DNA of 64,000 nucleotides, taken from NCBI GenBank assembly GCA_900542165.1, contig UQMM01000006.1, positions 1 to 64,000 of the forward strand, in the 5' to 3' direction. This document shows, in pieces, positions 1-8,623 of the stretch (within the stretch, counting starts at the first letter, position 1; each line of letters opens with the position of its first letter). Both the position numbers and the translations under genes were made by a program. This DNA comes from an uncultured Collinsella sp. Lineage in GTDB: Bacteria; Actinomycetota; Coriobacteriia; Coriobacteriales; Coriobacteriaceae. Below the pieces are notes generated by a model that was not told the origin of the DNA, made no database searches, and saw nothing but the letters and a program-made list of their open reading frames with translations.

Positions 1-141
1 GAAAGCCCGCCAGAGCGAGCAAGGTGCCTTGAAACAAGGCGGCATTGACCTTTTGATCATGCCGCCGAAGCTGAAAGGCAGATTGCCGCTCTGGCGGGCT
101 TGCAGCGTCGGGCGGTTACGCGGTTTGGTAAAACCGCGTAA
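1..141 (-). repeat. Structured interrupted-hairpin element, copy 1, after aroF
   Basis: Read on the minus strand, this follows the aroF stop codon. A short hairpin (arms 115-126 and 131-142) touches the stop. A long interrupted hairpin follows: 13-bp outer stem (4-16 with 88-100), middle stem TGCCTT (25-30) with AAGGCA (75-80), and apical stem (38-45 with 59-66). A second copy at 39120-39262 keeps the internal loops and has compensatory changes in the stems. The window edge may cut the element. Function is unknown: terminator, 3' stabiliser, small RNA or mobile element are all open. Confidence 0.75.
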
Positions 142-1173
142 CTAAATCCGCTCCGCGATCTCGTGGATGAGGTAGTCGGTCTTTTCCCAGCCCAGGCACG
201 GGTCGGTGATCGATTTACCAAAGACGCCGCCGTCGACCGGCTGGTTGCCGTCCTCCAGGTAAGACTCGATCATAAAGCCCTTGACCAGCTTGGAGATGGA
301 CTCGTTGCGGCGGCAGCTGTCGAGCACTTCCTTGCAAATGCGATACTGCTCCAGCGGACGCTTACCCGAGTTGTCGTGGTTGCAGTCGATGACCGCCGCC
401 GGGTTGGCGTAGCCGGCGTGCTCGGTATAGCGCTCGGCCAGGCGCTCGAGGTGCTCGTAGTGATAGTTGGGGTAGGTGCGACCGTCGAGACCGATGTAGC
501 CACGCATGACGGCGTGCGCGAGCGGGTTGCCGTCACACTCGACCTCCCAGTTGCGGAAGATGAAGCTCTGGTGCGCCTGCGCGGCGTAAATGGAGTTGAG
601 CATAACGGTGGTAGAGCCGGCAGTGGGATTCTTCATGCCGACGGGTACCGAAATGCCGCTCGACACCAGGCGATGCTCCTGGTTCTCGACCGAGCGCGCA
701 CCCACGGCAACATAGCTCAGCAGATCAACGAGGTACTGGTAGTTGGACGGATAGAGCATCTCGTCGGCGGTGAAGAAGCCCGTTTCCTCAATAACGCGCA
801 GGTGCATATGGCGGATGGCCTTGACGCCCTCGAGCAGGTCGTCGGGAGCCTCGGGGTTGGGGTTGTGCAGCAGGCCCTTGTAGCCGGTGCCCTTGGTGCG
901 CGGCTTGTTGGTGTAGACGCGCGGAATGATGATGAGCTTGTCCTTGACCTCCTCGGCGGTCTTGGCCAGTCGGTTCATGTACTCAAGCACCGAATCCTCG
1001 CGGTCGGCAGAGCACGGGCCGATGATGAGCACCTTGCGTGCGTCCTCGCCGGTAAAGACTTTGGCGACCTCGGCGTCAAATGCCTGCTTTTTGGCGGTAA
1101 GCTCGGCAGAAAGCGGCATTTCCTCGCGGATCTCCATGGGGATCGGCAGCCTGCGTTTGAATTCCATGGCCAT
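142..1173 (-). CDS. aroF: 3-deoxy-7-phosphoheptulonate (DAHP) synthase, class I
   Basis: This 343-residue protein should catalyse the first step of the shikimate pathway, joining phosphoenolpyruvate and erythrose 4-phosphate in the cytosol. Visible class I motifs are GPCSA near residue 52, KPRT near 90, and DCNHDNSGK near 265. The length fits the AroF/G/H group (about 350). The start at 1173 has GGAGG five bases upstream; an in-frame ATG six bases later is a less well-spaced alternative. No leader peptide or T-box is visible upstream. Which aromatic amino acid inhibits it cannot be read from the sequence, so the symbol is generic. Confidence 0.93.
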   Translation of the reverse strand: MAMEFKRRLPIPMEIREEMPLSAELTAKKQAFDAEVAKVFTGEDARKVLIIGPCSADREDSVLEYMNRLAKTAEEVKDKLIIIPRVYTNKPRTKGTGYKGLLHNPNPEAPDDLLEGVKAIRHMHLRVIEETGFFTADEMLYPSNYQYLVDLLSYVAVGARSVENQEHRLVSSGISVPVGMKNPTAGSTTVMLNSIYAAQAHQSFIFRNWEVECDGNPLAHAVMRGYIGLDGRTYPNYHYEHLERLAERYTEHAGYANPAAVIDCNHDNSGKRPLEQYRICKEVLDSCRRNESISKLVKGFMIESYLEDGNQPVDGGVFGKSITDPCLGWEKTDYLIHEIAERI

Positions 1174-1271
1174 AGGGGCCTCCTCAATCTATGGAAAGAG
1201 CAATAAGCGTATTGTCGAGTGCTCGGCATTATCCGCTGTCGCACGCTAAAGTGCAACCCCTCGCCGCCACG

Positions 1272-1318
1272 AAACCTGCCAAAAGGGACAGGTTTATTTT
1301 GGCAGGTTTTATATGGGG
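1272..1318 (+). repeat. Dispersed AAACCTGCCAAAA hairpin repeat, copy 1
   Basis: Perfect 13-bp arms AAACCTGCCAAAA (1272-1284) and TTTTGGCAGGTTT (1297-1309) enclose GGGACAGGTTTA, followed by TTTATATGGGG. Near-identical sequence recurs at 31023-31067 (inverted) and 40218-40257, with a related hairpin at 38983-39018. It resembles an intrinsic terminator, but the conservation of the loop and flank shows a repeat family. Confidence 0.75.
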
Positions 1319-1391
1319 GAACGTCGGCGGATGCCGGGAGGGAGTAGCGTTGCGCGGGACCCTAAGGCTATTGTCGGTTCCCCAGGAAACA

Positions 1392-1630
1392 CCCTGTGGG
1401 CAAAAAATGCCAAATATGAGTACGGTTGCTAGCTTAGTAGCATATTGCCTTCGCAAAATAATAGACATAACAGCAAAATATGTTCATTAACGCAAACACA
1501 TATAAGTCCGCTATAGGGCTGTTTGATCAATTTAGGGACGCGTGTAAGCCGTGAAAACGGCATTTGCGGCTGTTTTGGCTGTTACTAAAAGGGTAACAGT
1601 ACTCATATTTGCCATTTTTTGCCCACGGGG
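1392..1630. mobile_element. MITE-like element with 32-bp terminal inverted repeats
   Basis: Terminal arms 1392-1423 and 1599-1630 are inverted copies with two mismatches in 32. They enclose about 175 bp of AT-richer DNA with no coding frame. A 239-bp non-coding unit with long terminal inverted repeats is typical of a miniature inverted-repeat element. No clear target-site duplication was seen. A large hairpin is the alternative. Confidence 0.55.
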
Positions 1631-1688
1631 CCTCGAAGGGGCTGTCAATCAGGTCCCAGGGGAGGCGGTTTGAGGGCCGCAGAGCAAA

Positions 1689-1720
1689 AACGGGGGCGCA
1701 GGTTGTCCTGCGCCCCCGTT
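1689..1720 (-). terminator. Intrinsic terminator of the exporter operon
   Basis: The perfect 14-bp arms AACGGGGGCGCAGG and CCTGCGCCCCCGTT with a four-base loop are followed on the minus strand by a short T run (GTTTTTGC). It lies about 30 bases after the stop codon of the second exporter gene. Confidence 0.8.
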
Positions 1721-1751
1721 CTCGGGCGTTATTCGTTCCCCGCGGCAGAAT

Positions 1752-3608
1752 TTACGCCGCCTCGTCGAACTGCGAGTTATACAGGTCGGCGTAGAAGCCA
1801 CCCTGGGCGAGTAGCTCGTCGTGTGTGCCCTTCTCGACGATGTCGCCGTCGCGAATTACCAAGATTACGTCGGCGTTGCGGATCGTGGACAGGCGGTGCG
1901 CGATGACAAAGCTGGTACGGCCCTGCATCAGCGCATCCATGGCGCGCTGAATAAGCTCCTCGGTGCGGGTGTCGACGTTGGAAGTCGCCTCGTCCAGAAT
2001 CAGCGCCGGGCGGTCGGCCAAAATGGCACGGGCGATGGTCACGAGCTGGCGCTGACCCTGCGACAGGTTAGTGCCCTCCTCGTTAATCATAAAGTCATAA
2101 CCGCCGGCAAGCGTATGGATAAAGTGGTCGCAACGTGCGGCGCGCGCGGCGGCTTCGACCTCGGCATCGCTCGCATCGGGGCGTCCGTAGCGGATGTTCT
2201 CGCGGATGGTGCCGTTAAACAGCCAGGTATCCTGCAGCACCATGGCAAACTCGCCGCGCAGCGCCGCGCGGTCCCAGTCGCGCACGTCGACGCCCTCGAC
2301 ACGCAGCGAACCGCCGTCCACATCGTAGAAGCGCTGCAGCAGCTTGATGAGCGTGGTCTTGCCGGCGCCGGTGGGGCCGACGATGGCGATGGTCTGGCCG
2401 GGCTGCGCCTCGCAGCTAAAGTCGTGGATGATGGTCTTGTCGGGCGTATAGCCAAACTTGACGTGATCAAACTCCACATGGCCGGGGCGCTTTTCGGGAA
2501 TCTGCGCGTCGGCTTTCTGCTCCTCCTCGGGCGCGGCCAGGAACTCAAAGACGCGCTCGGTGGCGGCTGCCATCGACTGCATCGTGTTGCTCACGTTGCC
2601 CAGTTGCTGCACGGGCTGCGTAAAGTTGCGAACGTACTGGATAAAGCTCTGGATGTCGCCGGGCGTGGCGTTGCCGGTCAGTGCGAGCTGTGCGCCCACC
2701 ACGACAACGCCCACGTAGCCCATGTTACCCACCAGGCTCATAAGCGGCATCATCAGGCCCGACAGGAACTGCGAGCGCCAGCCACTAATAAAGAGGCGGT
2801 CGTTTTGACGGTCGAACTCTTCGATCGAGGCCTCGGCGCGGTCGAACACCTGAATGACGTTCTGGCCGGCAAAGTCCTCCTCGATAATGCCGTTGACGGC
2901 GCCCAGAACCTGCTGCTGCTCGCGGAAGTACGGCTGCGAGAAGTGAATCATTACGGTCAAGATAATCGCGGCGGCCGGCAGCGTGAGCACGGTGACGCCG
3001 GTAAGCGGCAGGCTGATCGAAAGCATCATGACGAGCACGCCGATAATCTGCGTCACCGACGTGATGAGCTGCGTCACGCTCTGGTTGAGCGACTGACCCA
3101 GCGTATCGACGTCGTTGGTGATGCGGCTGAGTACGTCTCCCTTGCTGTGGCCGTTGAAGTAACTCATCGGCACGACGGCAATCTTGGCGGCGATTTCCTT
3201 GCGCATGCGGTAGCAGATCTTTTGCGTGACGCCGGTCATGAGCCAGCCCTGGACCAGGCTGCAGACAGAGCTCGCCAGATACAGGCAGAGCAAAAAGCCG
3301 AGCGTCTTGGCGATCCAGTCAAAGTCAACGTCGCCGGTGCCGTTGACCTTGGCGACCAGGCCTTCGAACAGCTTGGTCGTAACCTGGCCGAGCACCTTGG
3401 GTCCCACAATGTTAAAGATGACCGAGCACACGGCAAAGGCGACGGCGGCAAACACGGCAATCTTGTGCTGGCCGATATAGCCGAGCAGCTGCCTCATGGT
3501 GCCCTTAAAGTCCTTGGCCTTTTCGCCACGACGCATGCCACCCATGCGGCCCATGGGACCACGCTGGCGGGTGGGCTTGGGAATCTGAGTCTTGGTCTCG
3601 TCTGCCAT
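1752..3608 (-). CDS. ABC exporter half-transporter (consensus-site subunit)
   Basis: This 618-residue fused membrane and ATPase protein has an N-terminal six-helix exporter domain (about residues 45-340) and a C-terminal nucleotide-binding domain. The ATPase has Walker A GPTGAGKTT, signature LSQGQ and Walker B ALILDEATSNVD with the catalytic glutamate. Its start overlaps the stop of the upstream 788-residue half by one base, so the two are translationally coupled and probably form a heterodimer. The MarR gene at the head of the operon suggests export of a drug or toxic metabolite. The substrate is not identifiable. The positively charged N-terminus (KPTRQRGPMGRMGGMRRG) is cytosolic. Confidence 0.92.
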   Translation of the reverse strand: MADETKTQIPKPTRQRGPMGRMGGMRRGEKAKDFKGTMRQLLGYIGQHKIAVFAAVAFAVCSVIFNIVGPKVLGQVTTKLFEGLVAKVNGTGDVDFDWIAKTLGFLLCLYLASSVCSLVQGWLMTGVTQKICYRMRKEIAAKIAVVPMSYFNGHSKGDVLSRITNDVDTLGQSLNQSVTQLITSVTQIIGVLVMMLSISLPLTGVTVLTLPAAAIILTVMIHFSQPYFREQQQVLGAVNGIIEEDFAGQNVIQVFDRAEASIEEFDRQNDRLFISGWRSQFLSGLMMPLMSLVGNMGYVGVVVVGAQLALTGNATPGDIQSFIQYVRNFTQPVQQLGNVSNTMQSMAAATERVFEFLAAPEEEQKADAQIPEKRPGHVEFDHVKFGYTPDKTIIHDFSCEAQPGQTIAIVGPTGAGKTTLIKLLQRFYDVDGGSLRVEGVDVRDWDRAALRGEFAMVLQDTWLFNGTIRENIRYGRPDASDAEVEAAARAARCDHFIHTLAGGYDFMINEEGTNLSQGQRQLVTIARAILADRPALILDEATSNVDTRTEELIQRAMDALMQGRTSFVIAHRLSTIRNADVILVIRDGDIVEKGTHDELLAQGGFYADLYNSQFDEAA

Positions 3609-5974
3609 TAGCGCTCGCCTCCTTCCATGACGGCTGCAATTTCTTCTTGGGTAAGCCCCAGCTCCTCGGCGGAAAGCTGCGACTGTGCGATCTCCAGGTA
3701 TGCCGGGCAGCTGCGCAGCAGCTCCTCGTGCGTGCCGGTGCCCACTACGTGGCCGTCGTCGAGCACGATGATCTGGTCGGCGTGCATGATGGTCGCGATG
3801 CGCTGGGCCACGACCACGAGTGCGGCGTCGGTAACGTTTTTGGCCAGCTCCTCGCGCAGGCGCGCGTCGGTCTTGTAGTCGAGGGCACTAAACGAGTCAT
3901 CGAACACCACGACCTCGGGCTTTTTGGCCAATGCGCGGGCGATGGCCAGACGCTGGCGCTGACCACCCGAAACATTGGAGCCGCCCTGGCTGATGGGGGA
4001 GTCGTAACCGCCCTCACGCTCGGCGATAAAGTCCTCGGCCTGTGCGATGCGCGCGGCCTGGCGCATGTCATCATCGCTCACCATGTCGCCGGCAAACTTG
4101 AGGTTGCTCTCGACGGTGCCCGAGAACAGACGCCCCTGCTGCGGGATGTAACCAATGCGGCGGCGCAGCTCGGAAAGGGTCATGTCGCGCACGTCGATGC
4201 CGTCGAGCGAAATGCTGCCGCCCGTGACGTCGTACAAGCGCGGAATCAGCTGTACGAGCGTGGACTTGCCCGAGCCCGTGGAGCCAATGATGCCGAGCAT
4301 CTGACCGGCATGCGTGGTGAAGTTCACGCCGCTGATGACATCGGCGCGGGCATCGGGGTACTGGAAGCTCACGTCGCGGAAGGTGAGCTCACCGCGCGGC
4401 GAGCTGGCCGCGGGCAGTTTGGGCGAGGCAGGGTCGTTGATGCTCGTGGGGCAGGTGATGACCTCATCTACGCGCTCGGCTGCGACCTCGGCACGGGGCA
4501 GGATGACCGAAACCATGGTGAGGATCATAAACGCCATGACGATCTGCATAGTGTAGGAGATAAACGCCATCATGTTGCCGACCTGCATCACGCCGTCGGA
4601 CACGCCCTGCGCGCCAAACCAGACGATAAGCACGGTGATGCAGTTCATGACGAGCATCATGAGCGGCATCATAAAGCTCATGGCGCGGTTGGTGTAGAGC
4701 TGCGTGGTCATCAGGTCGAGTGATGCCTTGTCGAAACGCTCGAGCTCATGCTCCTCGCGGTTGAACGAGCGGATGGGCATAAGGCCGTCGAGCAGCTCGC
4801 GGGCGGTAAGGTTCACGCGGTCAACAAAGCTTTGCATCTTTTTGAACTTGGGCATGGTGAGGCCCATAAGCACGCCGACGACGGCCGAGACCGCGATGAT
4901 GGCAACGGCGATGGTCCACTCCAGGCCGGTATGGTTGGCCAGGACGCGCATGACGGCGACGATGCCCATGACGGGGGCCATCAGACACATGCGGATAAAC
5001 AGGGTTGCGGCCATCTGGATCTGCTGAATGTCGTTGGTGCAGCGGGTGATGAGCGAGGCCTGGCTAAACTTGCCCACCTCGGCCGGCGAGAAGTGCATAA
5101 CCTTGTTGAAGGTCTCGCGGCGCAGGTCGCGTGCGATGGAACAGGCGGTGCGCGAAGCTACGGCACCGGTCAGGATGGTGGCGACGAGCGACACCAGGCA
5201 CAGACCAAACATCGTGGTTGCCATGCGGCTCAGGTAGGCGTTCTGTACGTCGGCGGGGTCGATGCCTTGCGCCTTGTACTCATCCTGTACATAGCTCACG
5301 GCGCGCTGGGTGACGATGGAGCCCGACATGGAGCCCATTTTGTCCGCCATTTGGTTGGCGCCCTCGACGAGCTTGCTTTGGTCTACCAGACCGCCCTTGA
5401 CACCTAGGCGCAGACTCTTCATGGTGATCTTGCCGCCGTCGGCATCAATCTGCTTTTGCATGTTCTGCGCCGCTGCGGCCTTCTGCTGCATCTCGGCGAG
5501 TTGCTCGGGCGTCATCGCCGCCATCTGCTCGGGCGTGGGTATGGCCTGGGCGCCGCTGTTGTCTTTCTCACTGGACGTGCCCATCATGTCACCCATGGAG
5601 TTGGCGTCAATACCCTGGTTGAGCGAAAGGACGACGGTCTCGGGCAGACTCATGATATCGGCGAGCTTGCTGCCGTCGGCGCGCTCATCCTCGGTTCCCT
5701 TGTACGTGCGAATCCCGTTTTTGTCTGCCTTGCCAAACGCAGCTTCTACCGTCTTGGCGTCCTTGGCGCTCATAAAGAGTTCGAGGTCGTCGAGCGATTC
5801 GGTGCGGATGGTGTCGGGTACGGGCGACGCGATGCCGCCTTGCTGCACACCCACGTCGACGATGTCGCTCATATAGGTAGGCAGTGCCAGATCGGCGTTG
5901 CAGCTGATTACGATAAGTACGATAGCTGCGAACAGTGCCAGGATATGTTTTTTAAAGAGCTTGAGAATCCTCAC
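3608..5974 (-). CDS. ABC exporter half-transporter with large extracellular insert and degenerate ATP site
   Basis: This 788-residue partner of the preceding half is about 170 residues longer than usual. The excess is a hydrophilic insert (about residues 48-250) between transmembrane helices 1 and 2, rich in Met, Gln and Ala (for example MAAMTPEQLAEMQQKAAAA) and expected outside the cell. The ATPase has Walker A GSTGSGKST and signature VSGGQRQR, but Walker B reads VVVFDDSFSALD, with Asp in place of the catalytic Glu. Heterodimeric exporters such as TM287/288 and BmrCD carry the same kind of degenerate site in one subunit. It overlaps marR by four bases (ATGA). Confidence 0.92.
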   Translation of the reverse strand: MRILKLFKKHILALFAAIVLIVISCNADLALPTYMSDIVDVGVQQGGIASPVPDTIRTESLDDLELFMSAKDAKTVEAAFGKADKNGIRTYKGTEDERADGSKLADIMSLPETVVLSLNQGIDANSMGDMMGTSSEKDNSGAQAIPTPEQMAAMTPEQLAEMQQKAAAAQNMQKQIDADGGKITMKSLRLGVKGGLVDQSKLVEGANQMADKMGSMSGSIVTQRAVSYVQDEYKAQGIDPADVQNAYLSRMATTMFGLCLVSLVATILTGAVASRTACSIARDLRRETFNKVMHFSPAEVGKFSQASLITRCTNDIQQIQMAATLFIRMCLMAPVMGIVAVMRVLANHTGLEWTIAVAIIAVSAVVGVLMGLTMPKFKKMQSFVDRVNLTARELLDGLMPIRSFNREEHELERFDKASLDLMTTQLYTNRAMSFMMPLMMLVMNCITVLIVWFGAQGVSDGVMQVGNMMAFISYTMQIVMAFMILTMVSVILPRAEVAAERVDEVITCPTSINDPASPKLPAASSPRGELTFRDVSFQYPDARADVISGVNFTTHAGQMLGIIGSTGSGKSTLVQLIPRLYDVTGGSISLDGIDVRDMTLSELRRRIGYIPQQGRLFSGTVESNLKFAGDMVSDDDMRQAARIAQAEDFIAEREGGYDSPISQGGSNVSGGQRQRLAIARALAKKPEVVVFDDSFSALDYKTDARLREELAKNVTDAALVVVAQRIATIMHADQIIVLDDGHVVGTGTHEELLRSCPAYLEIAQSQLSAEELGLTQEEIAAVMEGGER

Positions 5975-6420
5975 TCGGCATCTCTCCTTTCTTGATTGCG
6001 GTCGATAATTTCGTTGGCACGTCTAAGAAGGCGCACCATCTCTTGGGTATCTGTTTCGCCGAGCTGCTCGAGGAAAGCCGCAGTGCGGTTCTCGAATTCC
6101 CGACGTTTGATTTCGAGATCCTGGAATCCTTTGTCGGTCACCGTGACGTGCACGCGACGACGGTCGGTCTTTGAGTGCTCGCGCTCGACCCAGCCCTTGG
6201 CTTCGAGAGCGCGTAGGATATTGGCGATGCGGGCACTCGAGACCCAGGCGCGATCAGCGAGTTCGCTCGGCGTGAGCGAACCGCCGGCGAGTATGAGGGC
6301 GCGCATGACGGCCATCTCGCCGCCGAGGGCTTTGTCCGCAAAGCGCGAAATGCGCTGATGCATGCTGCCGAACTCGGTAAGGAGCTGGCGCCCAAGTTCA
6401 CGGAAATCGGTATCTTCCAC
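5971..6420 (-). CDS. MarR-family transcriptional regulator of the exporter operon
   Basis: This 149-residue winged-helix repressor is the first gene of the three-gene exporter operon. The helix-turn-helix lies about residues 50-75 (LTPSELADRAWVSSARIANI) and the wing contains KTDRRRVHVTVTDKG, a typical MarR DxRxxxxxLT-like stretch. The start is GTG at 6420 with GGGG upstream. A 15-bp inverted repeat overlapping the start codon suggests autoregulation. The ligand is unknown, but the operon layout implies that a substrate of the exporter relieves repression. Confidence 0.88.
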   Translation of the reverse strand: MEDTDFRELGRQLLTEFGSMHQRISRFADKALGGEMAVMRALILAGGSLTPSELADRAWVSSARIANILRALEAKGWVEREHSKTDRRRVHVTVTDKGFQDLEIKRREFENRTAAFLEQLGETDTQEMVRLLRRANEIIDRNQERRDAE

Positions 6421-6460
6421 CGAAAACCCCTAACACTAGAAACTATTTTCGGTGAAAGAT
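6412..6460 (-). promoter_or_regulatory. Inverted-repeat operator overlapping the marR start
   Basis: Arms ATCTTCCACCGAAAA (6412-6426) and TTTTCGGTGAAAGAT (6446-6460) are complementary in 14 of 15 positions, with a 19-base spacer. The repeat covers the GTG start codon and leader of marR, a good position for autoregulation. Confidence 0.6.
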
Positions 6461-6529
6461 GATACCCCCATACGCGGGCCTCATACAGTGGGCAATATTA
6501 AGAGCTCATTAAGACTTAAAATAATTCAA

Positions 6530-6557
6530 TTGCTGAAGCGTTTTAAAGAACTATTAT
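6530..6557 (+). promoter_or_regulatory. Candidate promoter of the SDR gene
   Basis: TTGCTG (6530-6535) and TATTAT (6552-6557) are separated by 16 bases, within AT-rich DNA, about 115 bases before the SDR start. Confidence 0.4.
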
Positions 6558-6673
6558 GCCCGCGGTTAGGCGAGGGGTTGTCACCACCATGACGACTGGG
6601 ACTCATATTAATCGCCACGTGCGATGCTCCAACTTCCCGCAAGGAGACACCTTACAAAAAGGGGGATGGAGTC

Positions 6674-7423
6674 ATGGCATTTGACTTCACGGGCAAGACC
6701 GCGATTGTCACGGGCGGCACTCAGGGCATTGGCCTCGAGATCGCCAAGGGCATCGTCGCGGGCGGCGGACATGTCGCGCTCATCGCAAGGAACGCTGCTA
6801 AGGGCGAGGCCGCAGTGGCCGAGCTTGGCGAGGGCAACAAGTTCTATCAGCTCGATGTCGCTGATGCGCCCAAGGCACGCGAGACCGTCGAACAGATTTT
6901 CGCAGACCTGCCGCAAACCAATATCCTGATCAACTGCGCTGGCGTCATCAGCACCAAGAAGTTCGACGAGATCGACGACACCGAGTGGCACCGTACCATC
7001 GACATCAACCTCAACGGCACCTTTACCATGATGAACGCCGTGTACCCGCACTTTAAGGCTGCCCATGCCGGCACTATCGTCAACGTGAGCTCTGTTGCTG
7101 GCAAGATCGGCGGCGGCCTGCTCGGCACCGCGGCTTACGCGAGCTCCAAGGCCGGTGTTAACGGTCTAACCAAGGCAGTCGCCAAGGAGGGCGGTAGGTT
7201 CGGCGTTCGCTGCAACGCTGTGTGCCCGTCGCTCACGTTGACCGATATGACCTCGATTCTCTCTGACGAGAACTCTCAGCGCATCATCAACGGTATTCCT
7301 CTGGGCCGTGCCGCCCAGGCCAGCGAGCCTGCGCAGATGGTGCTGTTCTTCGCTTCCGACCTCGCCAGCTTCGTGAACGGCGAGATCGGTGACTGCGACG
7401 GCGGCATCGTCCTGGACGGGTAA
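6674..7423 (+). CDS. Short-chain dehydrogenase/reductase (SDR), sugar-acid type
   Basis: This 249-residue classical SDR has an N-terminal Rossmann cofactor motif (TGGTQGIG, about residues 14-21), NCAG near 87, and catalytic Ser with YASSK near 156. The arginine-containing stretch after strand 2 (IARN) is compatible with NADPH or NADH. Its neighbour 109 bases downstream is a 2-keto-3-deoxygluconate permease, so oxidation or reduction of a keto-sugar acid (as in KduD or gluconate 5-dehydrogenase) is plausible. That role is inferred from context. A GGAG sequence precedes the ATG. Confidence 0.85.
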   Translation: MAFDFTGKTAIVTGGTQGIGLEIAKGIVAGGGHVALIARNAAKGEAAVAELGEGNKFYQLDVADAPKARETVEQIFADLPQTNILINCAGVISTKKFDEIDDTEWHRTIDINLNGTFTMMNAVYPHFKAAHAGTIVNVSSVAGKIGGGLLGTAAYASSKAGVNGLTKAVAKEGGRFGVRCNAVCPSLTLTDMTSILSDENSQRIINGIPLGRAAQASEPAQMVLFFASDLASFVNGEIGDCDGGIVLDG

Positions 7424-7531
7424 TACCCCGCGATGATTATTCGGCGACGGCTCCTGCGACTCGGGACCGTCGCCTTCTTTCTGACATAGGCGCGTGCGGC
7501 TACGATTCGCATGCATCCAAAGGAGATATAT

Positions 7532-8548
7532 ATGAGTGAATCGACTGCGGTGGAGGCGCCGGCGGCAAAGGAGCCGTTCTTTAAGATGTCCTCCATCCCG
7601 GGTGCCAATATTTTGGTGCCGCTTTTGCTGGGCTGCCTGCTCAACACGCTATTCCCCGACCTGTTCAAAACGCTCGGCAGCTTTACGCTTGGTATGACCC
7701 AGCAGGGCGCAGGCCCGCTCGTGGGCGCTTTTTTGCTCATCGTCGGTACGACGATTTCGTTTAAGAGTGCTCCTGCCGCCGCTGCACGCGGCGCCATCAT
7801 CATCGCCGTCAAGCAGATCGTGGTCGTTGCCGTGTCGCTGCTCATCCTTTATGTGTTCAACGACAACCTGTTTGGCATCTCTGCCATGGTGATGCTGGCG
7901 GCTTGCACCGGCGCCAACAACGCTATGTACGCTGGTCTGATGGGCACCATGGGCAATGAGGCCGAGCGTGGCGCCGTCGCCATCACCACGCTGGTTGTCG
8001 GCCCTCCGGTCACGATGATCGTGCTCGGCGCTGCCGGTCAGGCTCCGATCGGCTGGTCGCTCGTGGGCGCCATCCTGCCGATCGTCGTCGGCATTATTCT
8101 GGGCAACCTCTTCCCGAGCTTTAAGAAGATGATGGCACCGGCACTTTCCGCCATCATCGTGCTCGTCTTCTTTGCCATGGGCTCGACCATGACCTTTGGC
8201 CAGCTCATTAATGGCGGTCTTCCCGGTATTCTGCTCGGCGTGATCTGCTCGGTGGTCTTTGCAATTCCCGTCATTGCGGTCGATAAGCTCACGGGTGGTA
8301 CGGGTGTCGCAGGTGCGGCCATTTCGAGCTGCGCCGGAGCCAATGTGGCCACGCCTGCCGCCATGGCAAGCGTCAACGAGGCCATGTACGGTGGTGCTGT
8401 GCTCGCGACGGCTACGGCACAGGTTGCTGCCTGCGCTATCGTGACGGCCATTTTGACCCCGCTCGTTACCAGCTGGTGCCACAAGCATTTTGAGGGCCAG
8501 CAGAGCAACAGCAAGGCAGCGACCGACAAGGCCGCCTCAGCCGCCTAA
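7532..8548 (+). CDS. kdgT: 2-keto-3-deoxygluconate permease (KdgT family)
   Basis: This 338-residue polytopic membrane protein has about ten hydrophobic segments and the family features GTTISFKSAP, LAACTGANNAMYAGLMG and GAAISSCAGANVATPAA. The family imports 2-keto-3-deoxygluconate with protons, a breakdown product of pectin and hexuronates. The ATG at 7532 is preferred over one at 7511 because AAAGGAG lies just upstream of it. No KDG kinase or aldolase is in the window, so the pathway must be completed elsewhere. A long hairpin follows the stop. Confidence 0.88.
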   Translation: MSESTAVEAPAAKEPFFKMSSIPGANILVPLLLGCLLNTLFPDLFKTLGSFTLGMTQQGAGPLVGAFLLIVGTTISFKSAPAAAARGAIIIAVKQIVVVAVSLLILYVFNDNLFGISAMVMLAACTGANNAMYAGLMGTMGNEAERGAVAITTLVVGPPVTMIVLGAAGQAPIGWSLVGAILPIVVGIILGNLFPSFKKMMAPALSAIIVLVFFAMGSTMTFGQLINGGLPGILLGVICSVVFAIPVIAVDKLTGGTGVAGAAISSCAGANVATPAAMASVNEAMYGGAVLATATAQVAACAIVTAILTPLVTSWCHKHFEGQQSNSKAATDKAASAA

Positions 8549-8589
8549 TGCCAAGCGGCAATCAAAGCTAAAAAACTAGCCATGCCACA

Positions 8590-8623
8590 GGGCGGCCATG
8601 GGAAGGAAATCCCGTGGCCGCCC
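8590..8623 (+). terminator. Hairpin terminator after kdgT
   Basis: GGGCGGCCATGGGA (8590-8603) pairs with TCCCGTGGCCGCCC (8610-8623) over 14 positions with one mismatch, 42 bases after the kdgT stop. It has no T run, so termination may depend on Rho. Confidence 0.55.

Larger units (their letters stand above)
1174..1751. other. Gene-free interval with repeats
   Basis: These 578 bases between the aroF start and the end of the exporter operon hold a dispersed terminator-like repeat (1272-1318), a MITE-like element (1392-1630) and the exporter terminator (1689-1720). The open frames crossing it have no coding character or recognisable domain. Confidence 0.6.

Noticed and set aside
1..141. Plain intrinsic terminator of aroF
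   Set aside because: The short hairpin at the stop could terminate, but there is no T run, and the long conserved interrupted hairpin that follows is not needed for termination.
163..1206. Open frame of 347 codons opposite aroF
   Set aside because: It is antisense to a well-supported DAHP synthase gene and has the same shadow composition.
1821..3611. Open frame of 596 codons opposite the ABC exporter gene
   Set aside because: It is antisense to a gene with intact Walker motifs; the His/Gly/Asp/Leu-rich product has no family features.
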